A stretch of DNA of 64,000 nucleotides from contig OZ244951.1 in NCBI GenBank assembly GCA_965222315.1, positions 4,402,001 through 4,466,000 of the forward strand. Reading direction: 5' to 3'. Source of the stretch: JACKII01 sp965222315. GTDB lineage: Bacteria > Pseudomonadota > Alphaproteobacteria > Bin95. Position numbers and translations under genes: made by a program. The notes below the pieces were generated by a model. That model ran no database searches and was not told the DNA's origin. It saw only the letters and a list, made by a program, of their open reading frames with translations. Of the stretch, positions 41,470-50,304 are shown piece after piece (position 1 is the stretch's first letter; each line of letters starts with the position of its first letter).

Positions 41470-42282
41470 TTGACGAAGCAACCGAGCCAGCACTCCCCGC
41501 CACAACGATCACCGTTCGTCAGACTGGCTTTGGTGCTGTCATTCATCGTGTTGACCATCTCCGGTGTGCCTGATGCGTTTGCGCAAACAAACTCTGGCGA
41601 AATTCCCGAAAATGCCCGCAAGGCATCCTATGGCGATCGCTGGGAATGCAATACGGGGTTTCGGGCGAAGGACGAATCATGCCTACGGATCATTGTGCCC
41701 GCGGATGCCTACCCAACCAACAAATCCTACGGGAAGGGCTGGAAATGCCAGCGCGGCTACGCAGAAGTGAACCGCGAATCCTGTATGATAATCGCAATAC
41801 CCGAAAACGCGCATCTCAGCGCATCGGGTTCGACCTGGCTTTGCGAGCGGGGCTACCGGCGGAAGCGGGACACCTGCGAAAAAATCGAAGTGCCGCCGCA
41901 TGCGTTCCTGAGCGAACGCTCCTACGGAACCGGATGGGAATGTGACCGTGGCTACCATGAAGCCGGTGACATCTGCGAACAAATCGAGGTGCCGGCCAAT
42001 GGCTACCTGACCGAAAGCAGAAGCGGCCCGGGCTGGAAATGTGAGCGCGGGTACAGACAGACGGCCAGCGCGTGCGAGGCCATCGCCGTTCCGGAGAATG
42101 GCTACTTCTCCGAGGGTTCCTTTGGGCCCGGCTGGAAGTGCGAGCGTGGCTTTATGGCCAGCGGTGATGCCTGCATCCCAGTGACACTGCCGCTAAACGC
42201 ACACTTGGATCACTCCGGCAACAGATGGGACTGCAATAGCCCCTATCAACGCCGCGACCAGAAATGCGTTCTGTCGAACTAG
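41470..42282 (+). CDS. Secreted cysteine-rich protein with seven ~31-residue repeats
   Basis: 270 residues from a TTG start with AAGGAA upstream. A signal peptide ends at AFA (residue 38). The mature protein consists of about seven units of 30-32 residues, each with two Cys: the consensus is W-x-C-x-R-G-Y-x6-8-C-x2-I-x-V-P-x-N-x-Y/H-L-x-(E)-S. Strongest copies: GTGWECDRGYHEAGDICEQI, GPGWKCERGYRQTASACEAI and GPGWKCERGFMASGDACIPV. Fourteen Cys probably pair within units. I do not recognise a named family; an adhesive, binding or matrix role is inferred from the layout. It may be co-expressed with the preceding anchored protein. Confidence 0.8.
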   Translation: MTKQPSQHSPPQRSPFVRLALVLSFIVLTISGVPDAFAQTNSGEIPENARKASYGDRWECNTGFRAKDESCLRIIVPADAYPTNKSYGKGWKCQRGYAEVNRESCMIIAIPENAHLSASGSTWLCERGYRRKRDTCEKIEVPPHAFLSERSYGTGWECDRGYHEAGDICEQIEVPANGYLTESRSGPGWKCERGYRQTASACEAIAVPENGYFSEGSFGPGWKCERGFMASGDACIPVTLPLNAHLDHSGNRWDCNSPYQRRDQKCVLSN

Positions 42283-42327
42283 TGCCCCCTTGCCCGGTCG
42301 GATCAGGTCTCGTACGCGGCAGCGCCG

Positions 42328-44052
42328 TCAGGCCGTCTTCGGCACCTCCAGCCCCAATTCTTCGATCATCGCGTCGCGCATGATAAATTTCTGCGGCTTG
42401 CCGGTAACCGTCATCGGCAGTTCGGACACGAACTTCACGTACCGCGGGATCTTATAGTGGGCGATCTGGCCACGGCAGAAACCTTTTAGGTCTTCCTCGG
42501 TCATGCTCTCGCCCTTTTTGAGCACGATCCAGGCAGCCACTTCCTCGCCCATGCGCGGGTCCGGCAGGCCGAAAACCTGCACATCCTGAATGGCGGGGTG
42601 ACGGAACAGGTATTCCTCAATCTCGCGCGGATAGACGTTCTCGCCCCCACGAATGACCATGTCCTTCACGCGGCCGGTGATGTTGCCGTAACCCTCGGCG
42701 TCGATCACCGCCAGGTCGCCCGAATGCATCCAACCGTCGGCATCGATGCTGTCGGCGGTCTTTTCCGGTTCGTCCCAATAGCCTTTCATCACACTGTAGC
42801 CGCGGGTGCAAAGCTCGCCCTGCACACCCGGCGCGACCGTATTGCCGTCCTCGTCGACAATCTTGCATTCGACGTGCGGATGCACGCGCCCAACGGTGGA
42901 GACGGCCCGCTCCAACGGATCGTCGGTGGAGGTCTGGAAGGAAACCGGGCTCGTCTCCGTCATGCCGTAGGCGATAGTGACTTCCGACAGGTTCATCTCG
43001 GCGACGCAGCGCTTCATCACTTCAACGGGACACGGCGCTCCTGCCATAACGCCGGTGCGCATGGCAGACAGATCGAAACTCTTCAGGTCCGGATGCCCCA
43101 GCATGCCGACAAACATGGTTGGCACTCCATAGACCGCCGTGCATTTCTCGTCCGCCAGCGCGCGCAGAGTCAGGTCGGGGTCAAAGCCTTCTGAGGCGTA
43201 AACCATCGTTGCCCCGGTCGCCACACAGCCAAGCGAGCCCATCACCATCCCGAAGCAGTGATAGAGCGGCACGGGAATACAAAGGCGGTCGTTCTCCGTG
43301 AACATCTGGGCTGCCACAACGAAGCGGCCATTGTTCAGAATATTGACGTGGGAGAGCGTTGCTCCCTTCGGCGCACCGGTGGTGCCGGAGGTGAACTGAA
43401 TGTTGATGGCATCGTCCGGATCGAGGGTCGCGGTGATGGCGTCCAACTCACTGACGGGCGTGGCACGGCCGCTATCGACCACATCACCGAAATTCAGCAT
43501 GCCCGGCGTCTTGTCATCGCCGACCCGGATAACCGCGCGCAGATGGGGCAGTTTTGCCGCTTGGAGGTTGCCGGGCGCGCAGGTTTCCAGTTCCGGGGCA
43601 AGCGTCTGCACCATGCCGACATAATCGCTAGTCTTGAAGCTGACTGCCGTCACCAGGCCCTTCGCCTGCACCTTGTTCAGCACATATTCGACCTCGGCCA
43701 GGCGGTAGGCAGGGTTGATGGTGGTGAGCACGATGCCAACACGAGCGGTGGCGTACTGGGTCAGCAGCCACTCGTAGCGGTTCGGAGACCAAATGCCGAC
43801 GCGATCACCCTTCTGTAGGCCGATTTTCAGCAAGCCCGCGGCCAGTGCATCGACCTCCCGGTCGAGCTCAGCCCAGGTGTAACGCACCCTCTGCTCCACA
43901 AACACCGCAGCTTCGCGGGAGCCGTGCGCCATCACGGTGCGCTTGAACGCGACCGGAATCGGCTCCACCCAGAGGTTAGGCCCCTGGTCACCAATGACAT
44001 GAGCAAGGTCATTTCGGGCGGAGAGATCAGCGGTGGGTGCGGGCGCGTTCAT
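42328..44052 (-). CDS. AMP-binding acyl-CoA synthetase
   Basis: ANL-superfamily ligase (574 residues) that activates a carboxylic acid with ATP and CoA. The P-loop QFTSGTTGAPKGATLSH, the adenylation motif AYGMTETSP, the hinge MHSGDLAVID and the catalytic-Lys region TVTGKPQKF are intact. It looks like a medium/long-chain or branched-chain fatty-acyl ligase (FadD3/FadD35-like). The start at 44052 has GGAGGA upstream. Substrate not predicted. Confidence 0.9.
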   Translation of the reverse strand: MNAPAPTADLSARNDLAHVIGDQGPNLWVEPIPVAFKRTVMAHGSREAAVFVEQRVRYTWAELDREVDALAAGLLKIGLQKGDRVGIWSPNRYEWLLTQYATARVGIVLTTINPAYRLAEVEYVLNKVQAKGLVTAVSFKTSDYVGMVQTLAPELETCAPGNLQAAKLPHLRAVIRVGDDKTPGMLNFGDVVDSGRATPVSELDAITATLDPDDAINIQFTSGTTGAPKGATLSHVNILNNGRFVVAAQMFTENDRLCIPVPLYHCFGMVMGSLGCVATGATMVYASEGFDPDLTLRALADEKCTAVYGVPTMFVGMLGHPDLKSFDLSAMRTGVMAGAPCPVEVMKRCVAEMNLSEVTIAYGMTETSPVSFQTSTDDPLERAVSTVGRVHPHVECKIVDEDGNTVAPGVQGELCTRGYSVMKGYWDEPEKTADSIDADGWMHSGDLAVIDAEGYGNITGRVKDMVIRGGENVYPREIEEYLFRHPAIQDVQVFGLPDPRMGEEVAAWIVLKKGESMTEEDLKGFCRGQIAHYKIPRYVKFVSELPMTVTGKPQKFIMRDAMIEELGLEVPKTA

Positions 44053-44109
44053 GGGTATTTTCCTCCGGGCGAAACCAATCGCTTTTCCCAACCATACAAT
44101 AACTATGTC

Positions 44110-44228
44110 ATCCTGAGTAGCGCTCCCCCAAGTGCGTATCGAAGAGCGTTCCGGGAGAAGCAACCGCTTTGGTATGTGGCGTTGCGACTACTCGGGGTGG
44201 GATTGATGGAGTGAGGACTACTCAGGTT
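44110..44228. repeat. Degenerate palindromic intergenic element (copy A)
   Basis: Contains CCTGAGTAG (44112-44120), GTGCGTATCGAAG (44132-44144) and, on the other side, ACTACTCGGG (44188-44197) and ACTACTCAGG (44217-44226). These are the core words of the palindrome at 54016-54092. It lies in the gap between the AMP-binding and VOC genes. Confidence 0.5.
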
Positions 44229-44723
44229 TTAGCAACAACCCGCCCGATCCGGAGGGTTCTGGTCCCAGTTCGGATCGTCGCTGGGGCTGAGCGGCCCCTT
44301 CTCGCCCGCCAGCAGGCCTTTGCCGGGCACATAGTTGATTTCCAGACGAATACCATCTGGGTCTTCGAAGACGATGTAATAGTAACCTGGCGCGAAATCG
44401 CCCTCCATCGGTCCCCGGTCAATATAGGCGCCCATTTCCTTGAGCTTCTCCGCTGCCTTGTCGACGTCCTCGGCAGAGCGCGCGCGCAGGCACAGGTGGT
44501 GCATTCCCACCCGGTTCATCACGAACCGCTCCTCCTCCATGCCCTCAGCACAGCGCTGGATGCCGATCGCAGTGCGGCCACCGACGTGATAGACGAAATT
44601 GTTACCGTCATAGACCTTCTGCAAGCCGAGGAACGGCATCAGTTCGCAGTAGAATTCACGGGCTTTTTCGAATTGGCTCACCGTTAGGATGACGTGGGCC
44701 ATGCCGTTGACTTCGATGGACAT
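44229..44723 (-). CDS. VOC family (glyoxalase/bleomycin resistance-like) protein
   Basis: 164-residue vicinal-oxygen-chelate domain with two beta-alpha-beta-beta-beta units. Metal-ligand-type residues: NGMAHVILTV, MHHLCLRARS and EDPDGIRLEINYVPG (Glu). The C-terminal tail (LLAGEKGPLSPSDDPNWDQN) is an extension beyond the fold. Could be a glyoxalase, dioxygenase or isomerase; the substrate is unknown. It precedes the AMP-binding gene on the minus strand but is separated by a palindromic element. Confidence 0.82.
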   Translation of the reverse strand: MSIEVNGMAHVILTVSQFEKAREFYCELMPFLGLQKVYDGNNFVYHVGGRTAIGIQRCAEGMEEERFVMNRVGMHHLCLRARSAEDVDKAAEKLKEMGAYIDRGPMEGDFAPGYYYIVFEDPDGIRLEINYVPGKGLLAGEKGPLSPSDDPNWDQNPPDRAGCC

Positions 44724-44807
44724 GTAAGGGGCTCGCTTGTTGCCAACAGTGGAGATGGCGTCATTGCGAGGCGGCGGCGGGAAACAGCAATGACGCCGGT
44801 GTGATAA

Positions 44808-45506
44808 CTAGGGCTTCGCTTGGTTCTGAGGCATCATGTTTTTGCGGGTTTCGTCGTCCCAGGTCTTGTTGGGCTTGCCGAATTCCTTGCCCACCTCGTA
44901 GCCGCGGCGCAGGCCCGGCCGGCCCTGGCAGAGCTTGTACCAGCGGTAGACATTGGGGAACTCGCCCTGCAAATCCACTTCCTGCCGCTTGTAAGTGATG
45001 ATCCAGGGCCAGCAGGCGATATCAGCGATGGAGAACTCATCGACGATGTATTCCCGCCCCTCCAGCCGCTTGTCGAGCACGCCGTAGAGCCGCAGCATTT
45101 CCGAGTGGTAGCGGTCAATGGCGTAGGGAATTTTCTCGGAGTGATAGAGCTTGAAGTGGCCGCTCTGCCCGATCATCGGGCCGAGGCCGCCGATCTGCCA
45201 CATCAGCCACTCGTTGATCTGGGTACGGACACGCAGGTCTTCCGGATAGAACATCCCGGTCTTGTTCGCGAGATAGAGCAGGATCGCGCCTGTTTCGAAC
45301 ACGCTGACCGGCTCGCCGCCACCCGGCGGGTCATGGTCGACGATGGCCGGAATGCGGTTGTTTGGGGAGACTTTCAGAAAATCCTCACCGAACTGCTCGC
45401 CCTTGCCGATGTTAATCGGGATAACGTTGTAATCCAGGCCCATCTCCTCCAGCGCGATGGAGAGCTTCCAGCCATTCGGCGTGGGCCAATAATAGGCGTC
45501 GATCAT
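44808..45506 (-). CDS. Glutathione S-transferase family, Nu-class (YfcG-like)
   Basis: 232 residues. The N-terminal thioredoxin fold begins AYYWPTPNGWKLSIALEEMG and contains SPNNRIPAIVD and SVFETGAILLYLA, the glutathione site of Nu-class disulfide-bond reductases such as YfcG/YghU, which use an Asn rather than a catalytic Cys/Ser (TPNGWK). The C-terminal helical domain includes IADIACWPWI. It likely reduces disulfides or hydroperoxides with glutathione. Confidence 0.9.
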   Translation of the reverse strand: MIDAYYWPTPNGWKLSIALEEMGLDYNVIPINIGKGEQFGEDFLKVSPNNRIPAIVDHDPPGGGEPVSVFETGAILLYLANKTGMFYPEDLRVRTQINEWLMWQIGGLGPMIGQSGHFKLYHSEKIPYAIDRYHSEMLRLYGVLDKRLEGREYIVDEFSIADIACWPWIITYKRQEVDLQGEFPNVYRWYKLCQGRPGLRRGYEVGKEFGKPNKTWDDETRKNMMPQNQAKP

Positions 45507-45642
45507 GCGGGCAGTTCCTCTTCTAATCCGGTCAAGGTTCGTTAAAGGCAGTTATAGCATCCATGCTCTGGCGGAATAGGGGAAGGGAGTGCCATAGTCC
45601 CTGTCAACCAACGCCAAGAACGCTTCCAGGGATGACCGCACC

Positions 45643-47208
45643 ATGACCAAACGCCCGAATTTCGTCTACATCATGACCGACCAACAGCGGGCGGACTGGC
45701 TGGGTTGCGCCGGGCATCCGGTGTTGAAGACACCGAACATCGACGCCATCGCCGCTGAGGGCACGCGCTTCACCAACTTCTATGCCACCAGCCCGGTCTG
45801 CATGCCAAACCGCGCGACCTTCATGACCGGGCGTTATCCGACCACCCACGGCCTCCGCTACAATGGCTGCCTGCTATCGACGCGGGCGAACACGTTCGTC
45901 GATGTGCTGGCGGCGAGCGGCTACCACACCGCGGCCATCGGCAAGAGCCACTTGGCCCCCATGACCGACCACACCCCGTTGATGACGGACAATCCCGATG
46001 TCGGGCCGATTGCGGAGGCGTGGAAGCAAGACAAGGGTACCTACACCCAGGAGGAGCCTAGCAACTACGCCTCGGACGACTGGTACCAGTTCGAGACGCC
46101 CTACTATGGCTGGCAGCATGTGGACATGGTGACGGAGCACGGCGACAAGTGCGGCGGCCACTACCGGCAATGGTTCAAGCAGCGCGCGTCCAACTGGCAG
46201 GAACTGCATGACAAGGCGAACCAGCTGCCGCACAACTACACCTGCCCACAGGCGTTCCGCACGCCGATCCCGGAAGACCTCTACCCAACCGCGTTCGTGA
46301 CGGAGCGGGCGGTAGAGTACTTGAAAGGTCGGCAGGGTGACGACCAACCGTTCTTCGCCTTTGTCTCCTTCCCCGACCCGCACCACCCCTTCAACCCGCC
46401 GGGCAAATATTGGGATATGTATCAGCCGGACCAGTTCTCGGTCGACCTGCCCTACGAGGCGCACCAAAACCCGACACCCGCCATGCAATTCGTGCACCAG
46501 GATTGGGAGAGCGGCGCGCCACAAATGTCGGCCCAGACAGCCCGCATGGTGACGGAGCAACAATTGAAAGAGGCGATGGCGCTGACCGCCGGCATGCTGG
46601 CAATGATCGACGACAGCGTGGGCGAGATCGTAGCGGCACTGAAAGAGACAGGGCTCTATGAAAACACGGTGATCTGTTACAACTCCGACCACGGCGATTA
46701 TCTGGGTGATTTCAACATGCTGCTCAAGGGCGCTTTGCCCTTCCGCTCCATCACCCAAGTGCCAATGATCTGGAGCGATCCGGCTGACCGCTCTCCCCGC
46801 GTGAGCGATGCCTTGGCGGCAACCATTGATGTGCCCGCAACTATCCTGGAGCGGGCGGGCGTGAAACCCTATTATGGGATGCAGGCGGAAAGTTTCCTGC
46901 CGTTGATAACCGGTAAAGGCGACCGGCATCGGGATGATATTTTCATCGAATACAATGACGGCGGGCCGCGGCTGGGCTTCGAGACGCCCAGCCGTGTGAA
47001 GAGCGTGGTGACGGACGACTACCGCTTCACGATCTATAAGGACGAACCGTGGGGCGAGCTCTATGACCTGAAAGCCGACCCGCGCGAGACGCACAACCGT
47101 TGGGACGACCCAGCGTACAAGGACATCAAGGCCGAGCTCTCGCTGCGCCTGAACCACCTGCTCGCCGACACGATGGACGAAAGCCCGCGGGCGCAGCGGC
47201 GGGCTTAG
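45643..47208 (+). CDS. Sulfatase family hydrolase
   Basis: Alkaline-phosphatase superfamily hydrolase (521 residues) for sulfate or phosphonate esters. The catalytic Cys motif reads VCMPNRATFMTGRYPT: C-x-P-x-R with Asn instead of Ser/Ala, followed by the GRYPT signature; the Cys would be converted to formylglycine if an anaerobic or aerobic maturase is present. Metal ligands: the N-terminal MTDQQ and NSDHGDYLG. No signal peptide, so cytoplasmic. Followed by a TauD-type dioxygenase after 105 bases, suggesting organosulfur ester catabolism. Confidence 0.88.
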   Translation: MTKRPNFVYIMTDQQRADWLGCAGHPVLKTPNIDAIAAEGTRFTNFYATSPVCMPNRATFMTGRYPTTHGLRYNGCLLSTRANTFVDVLAASGYHTAAIGKSHLAPMTDHTPLMTDNPDVGPIAEAWKQDKGTYTQEEPSNYASDDWYQFETPYYGWQHVDMVTEHGDKCGGHYRQWFKQRASNWQELHDKANQLPHNYTCPQAFRTPIPEDLYPTAFVTERAVEYLKGRQGDDQPFFAFVSFPDPHHPFNPPGKYWDMYQPDQFSVDLPYEAHQNPTPAMQFVHQDWESGAPQMSAQTARMVTEQQLKEAMALTAGMLAMIDDSVGEIVAALKETGLYENTVICYNSDHGDYLGDFNMLLKGALPFRSITQVPMIWSDPADRSPRVSDALAATIDVPATILERAGVKPYYGMQAESFLPLITGKGDRHRDDIFIEYNDGGPRLGFETPSRVKSVVTDDYRFTIYKDEPWGELYDLKADPRETHNRWDDPAYKDIKAELSLRLNHLLADTMDESPRAQRRA

Positions 47209-47313
47209 ACAGAGGCCAATTGCGCCCTTCGGTATCGACAGAAGCAGGAAAACAGAGCACGCTTGGTACCTATCCGGCGATCATGCATCGCCGCATCCAG
47301 TTGGAGAATTGCC

Positions 47314-48261
47314 ATGTCAGATGCAGCCAATATCGAAGTCGTCCCCCATACCCTGCATATCGGGGCTGAAATCCGGGGCGTAGACCTTTCCAAACCGCTA
47401 GCACCCGCAGTTAAGAAAGCTATTTATGAAGCCTTCTTGAAGTGGAAGGTCGTCTTCTTCCGCGGCCAGAATCTGGACCACGCGGGCCATGTGGAATTCG
47501 CCCGCCAGATGGGTGAGCCAACTATCGGCCATGCCGTTTTCGGCCATGACCCCGACTATCCGGAAATCTACTCCGTCGCCAAGTTCCGCACGGCACAGAC
47601 CCATCGGAACGCGAAGATGCAGCGGCCATGGACCGGCTGGCACACGGACATTACGGCGGCGATCAACCCGCCCAAAGCCTCGATCCTGCGCGGCGTGACG
47701 ATCCCGCCCTATGGCGGCGACACGTTTTGGACCAACCTTGCCGCGGCCTACGATAACCTGTCGGAGACCTATCGCGGCATTGTCGATGGTCTGAAAGGCA
47801 TCCACCGGTTCGAACCACCCGCGAATGCCGACAAGGACGACGCCTACAACGAGAGCGTCCGCCGCCGAACGATGGAAAGCGAGCACCCGCTGGTCCGCGT
47901 CCACCCCGAAACCGGCGAGCGGCTGCTGTTCGTCAGCCCGTCCTTCCTGAAGTCCATCGCCGGCATGAGCCCCGCCGAAAGCCAGACCATGCTGGAATTC
48001 CTGTGGGAGCACACTGTCCGGCCCGAATTCACCGTGCGCTTCAAATGGGAGCCGGGCGATATCGCGATGTGGGACAACCGTTCGACGTCTCACCTGGCCC
48101 CGCAGGACATCTTCCAGAGCGACTTCGACCGGCAGCTTTACCGGATCACGTTGGTAGGCGATGTGCCGGTCGGGGTGGACGGCAAGGAATCGACCAGTCT
48201 GCAGGGCGCGCCGATCCTCTCCGTCGGGGAAGAAATGAAGCTGCGGGCGGCAGCCGAGTAA
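47314..48261 (+). CDS. TauD/TfdA-family 2-oxoglutarate dioxygenase
   Basis: 315 residues, Fe(II)/2-oxoglutarate dioxygenase. The iron HxD is seen as WHTDITAA, the distal His in NRSTSHLAPQDIF and the oxoglutarate Arg in RQLYRITLVGD. Such enzymes split taurine, alkyl sulfates or similar compounds by hydroxylation. The ATG at 47314 has GGAGAA upstream; the longer frame adds 17 residues with no family match. Placed after the sulfatase and ahead of an opposite FAD oxidase. Confidence 0.88.
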   Translation: MSDAANIEVVPHTLHIGAEIRGVDLSKPLAPAVKKAIYEAFLKWKVVFFRGQNLDHAGHVEFARQMGEPTIGHAVFGHDPDYPEIYSVAKFRTAQTHRNAKMQRPWTGWHTDITAAINPPKASILRGVTIPPYGGDTFWTNLAAAYDNLSETYRGIVDGLKGIHRFEPPANADKDDAYNESVRRRTMESEHPLVRVHPETGERLLFVSPSFLKSIAGMSPAESQTMLEFLWEHTVRPEFTVRFKWEPGDIAMWDNRSTSHLAPQDIFQSDFDRQLYRITLVGDVPVGVDGKESTSLQGAPILSVGEEMKLRAAAE

Positions 48262-48288
48262 CCACCCGGTCGCCCAAAACAGCCCGGC

Positions 48289-49647
48289 TCAATACGGGCC
48301 GGGCACGATCTCCGAGCCATCGAAGAACCGGCTGGTTCGGAAACGGCTCAGGTCGTGACCGCTGGGCCGGCCGAGCACCACGTCGGCCGTCACCCGTCCG
48401 ACGGCGGGGCCGATGCCGAAGCCGTGGCCGCTAAGCCCCGTCGCATAGTAAAGGCCCGGCATCCGGTGATCCTCGCCCAGATAGGGCACAGCATCGGGCG
48501 TCACGTCGATCATGCCGGCCCAGGCCTCGGCAATGCCGGTTCCGGCCAGGTCCGGGAAACGCTGAGGCAGCCGCTCCTTGATCCGTTGCACCACGACCGG
48601 CGCGGGGTCCGGGTTCAGCACCCTCTGGCGCTCGAACGGGCTTTCCTGATCTGCCTTCCAGCGGCTGGAATTGCCCCAAGCACCCGGATAACCCTTGGGT
48701 GCCATCGGGATCAGCTTTATGTCTTTCGCTGAGACCTGCATCAGTTTCCGGTATTTACCGAGCCAGCGGAATGAGTTCGGCGAGATGAAGTGCTCCGCAA
48801 GGTCGCCGCTAGTCACCGTGTAACCTCCGTCCGCCCGCCGCCGCATCGTCAGGCCCGGCGTCGAGATGTTCGGACCATAGGCGTGCGGCGCTTCCTCGGT
48901 CCGCGCCACGGTGGAACGCACGGCCAGTTGCGGCAATGACAGGCCCGCATTGGCAGCAAAAAAGGTGCTCCACGCCCCACCGCACAGCACAACTTGCGAG
49001 GCCTTGATCCTGCCTTTCTCCGTGACGACGCCGGCAACCTTGCCCCCCTCCACGTCCAGCGTGCGCACGGCGCAGGCTTCGGCAATGATTGCGCCTTCCC
49101 GCTGAGCCGCCCGTGCCAAGGCAGGAACGGCAGCGAAAGGTTCGCCCTTGCCGTCCGTCGGCGTGACCATCCCACCGAGCCATTTTTTACCGGGCGCAGG
49201 CTGAATGTTGGGATAGTCGCGGGCGATTTCCTCCGCCGAGAGCAGTTTCGTGCCAAGCTGGTGCTGGGTCGCCACCTCATACCAGTCCCGGTACTTCGCC
49301 ATCGCCGCTTCGCTGTCAGCCAAATAGAGGCAGCCGGTCTCCGTGAACGCCAGGTCTGCCTCGTCTGTCTCCTGCGCAAGGCCGCGCCAGATGCGGTTGC
49401 TCTCCATCATAATTGGCAATTCCGCCCAGTCGCGCCCCTGCTGCCTGATCCAGCCCCAGTTGCGGCTGGATTGCTCCCCTGCCACGCGCCCCTTTTCGCA
49501 AAGCACCACTCGCGCGCCATGCTTTGCCAGGAAGTAAGCCGTCGCGGTGCCTGCCACGCCTGCGCCTATGACCACTACGTCGGCTTCCGGCGGCAGCGGG
49601 TCGGAGAATTGGATCGGTGAGCGGTCGGTGATCATGGAGGAAGGCAT
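48289..49647 (-). CDS. FAD-dependent oxidoreductase (DadA-like)
   Basis: 452 residues with the dinucleotide motif DVVVIGAGVAGTATAYFL at the N-terminus and the FAD loop YYATGLSGHGFGIGPAVG at the C-terminus. Family members oxidise amino acids or amines (glycine, sarcosine, D-amino acids). PSWLRTTSR-type substrate residues cannot be read. The start is uncertain (49647 or 49635; neither has a Shine-Dalgarno). Confidence 0.88.
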   Translation of the reverse strand: MPSSMITDRSPIQFSDPLPPEADVVVIGAGVAGTATAYFLAKHGARVVLCEKGRVAGEQSSRNWGWIRQQGRDWAELPIMMESNRIWRGLAQETDEADLAFTETGCLYLADSEAAMAKYRDWYEVATQHQLGTKLLSAEEIARDYPNIQPAPGKKWLGGMVTPTDGKGEPFAAVPALARAAQREGAIIAEACAVRTLDVEGGKVAGVVTEKGRIKASQVVLCGGAWSTFFAANAGLSLPQLAVRSTVARTEEAPHAYGPNISTPGLTMRRRADGGYTVTSGDLAEHFISPNSFRWLGKYRKLMQVSAKDIKLIPMAPKGYPGAWGNSSRWKADQESPFERQRVLNPDPAPVVVQRIKERLPQRFPDLAGTGIAEAWAGMIDVTPDAVPYLGEDHRMPGLYYATGLSGHGFGIGPAVGRVTADVVLGRPSGHDLSRFRTSRFFDGSEIVPGPY

Positions 49648-49683
49648 GGGGCGGGCTCAGTTTCCGGCGTTAATCGAGTGCTA

Positions 49684-49704
49684 ACCTTACCGTACCTACC
49701 TTAC
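49684..49704 (+). promoter_or_regulatory. Direct repeat in the toxin-antitoxin promoter region
   Basis: ACCTTAC occurs at 49684-49690 and 49698-49704, one turn-and-a-third apart, directly before the toxin start at 49710. Candidate autoregulatory site for the pair. Confidence 0.3.
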
Positions 49705-49709
49705 ACACT

Positions 49710-49982
49710 ATGAGAAAGCGGCTAGTATGGAGCAGTGAAAAGAACGCAGAACTCCAGCGGGTTCGCGGCTTTGGCTTCGAGGAAATCGCCCAGCTAATTC
49801 GCAATGATAAGCTGCTGGCCGATATCGAAAATCCGAGCCTGAACTACCCCAACCAGCGAGTGTATGTCATCGAAATTGATGGATACGCCGTCGCAGTTCC
49901 CTATTTTGTGGGAACAGAGACGATATTTCTCAAGACGGCCTTCCGAAACCGGCGATTGAAACGGCGGCACCTGGAGAGTTAG
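49710..49982 (+). CDS. Probable toxin of a type II toxin-antitoxin pair (BrnT-like)
   Basis: 90 residues with the BrnT/RelE-type layout: an N-terminal RLVWSSEKNAELQRVRGFGF segment, FEEIAQLIRNDKLLADIENP, then YVIEIDGYAVAVPYFVG and a basic end (FRNRRLKRRHL). BrnT toxins are ribosome-dependent or RNA-targeting interferases; assignment rests on pattern, not a strong motif. No Shine-Dalgarno precedes the ATG, which would lower toxin translation. The antitoxin follows after three bases. Confidence 0.55.
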   Translation: MRKRLVWSSEKNAELQRVRGFGFEEIAQLIRNDKLLADIENPSLNYPNQRVYVIEIDGYAVAVPYFVGTETIFLKTAFRNRRLKRRHLES

Positions 49983-49985
49983 GTA

Positions 49986-50297
49986 ATGGCCAAGCAACGG
50001 TTTTCAGACGATGAAATTTTCCTCGACGACGAGGAACGCGAGATTAGCGAGGCCATCGACCGGGCCATCGACGAAGGTACACTCGTGGATCACCTTACCC
50101 CCGAGCGCAAAGCCGAGGTGGAACAGACGGCGCGTAATACGCTGGAAGGCATACGCCACGACGTGACGGTGGATGTCGCCGGCCCCGACTTCTACAAACT
50201 CGGCGATCAAGCGCGGGAACGTGGCACCACGAGAGAGGAACTCCTCGCCGAGATCCTGCACGATTATGTCGAGGGCAAGCTAGTCAAGGCAAAATAG
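49986..50297 (+). CDS. Probable antitoxin of the pair
   Basis: 103 residues, acidic N-terminal half (DDEIFLDDEEREISEAIDRA) and a C-terminal helix-rich segment (DFYKLGDQARERGTTREELL) resembling ribbon-helix-helix antitoxins (V-x-V followed by two helices). It starts three bases after the toxin stop, with GGAGAG seven bases upstream, a better ribosome site than the toxin has. Expected to bind the toxin and repress the operon. Confidence 0.55.
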   Translation: MAKQRFSDDEIFLDDEEREISEAIDRAIDEGTLVDHLTPERKAEVEQTARNTLEGIRHDVTVDVAGPDFYKLGDQARERGTTREELLAEILHDYVEGKLVKAK

Positions 50298-50304
50298 GTC
50301 GGCG

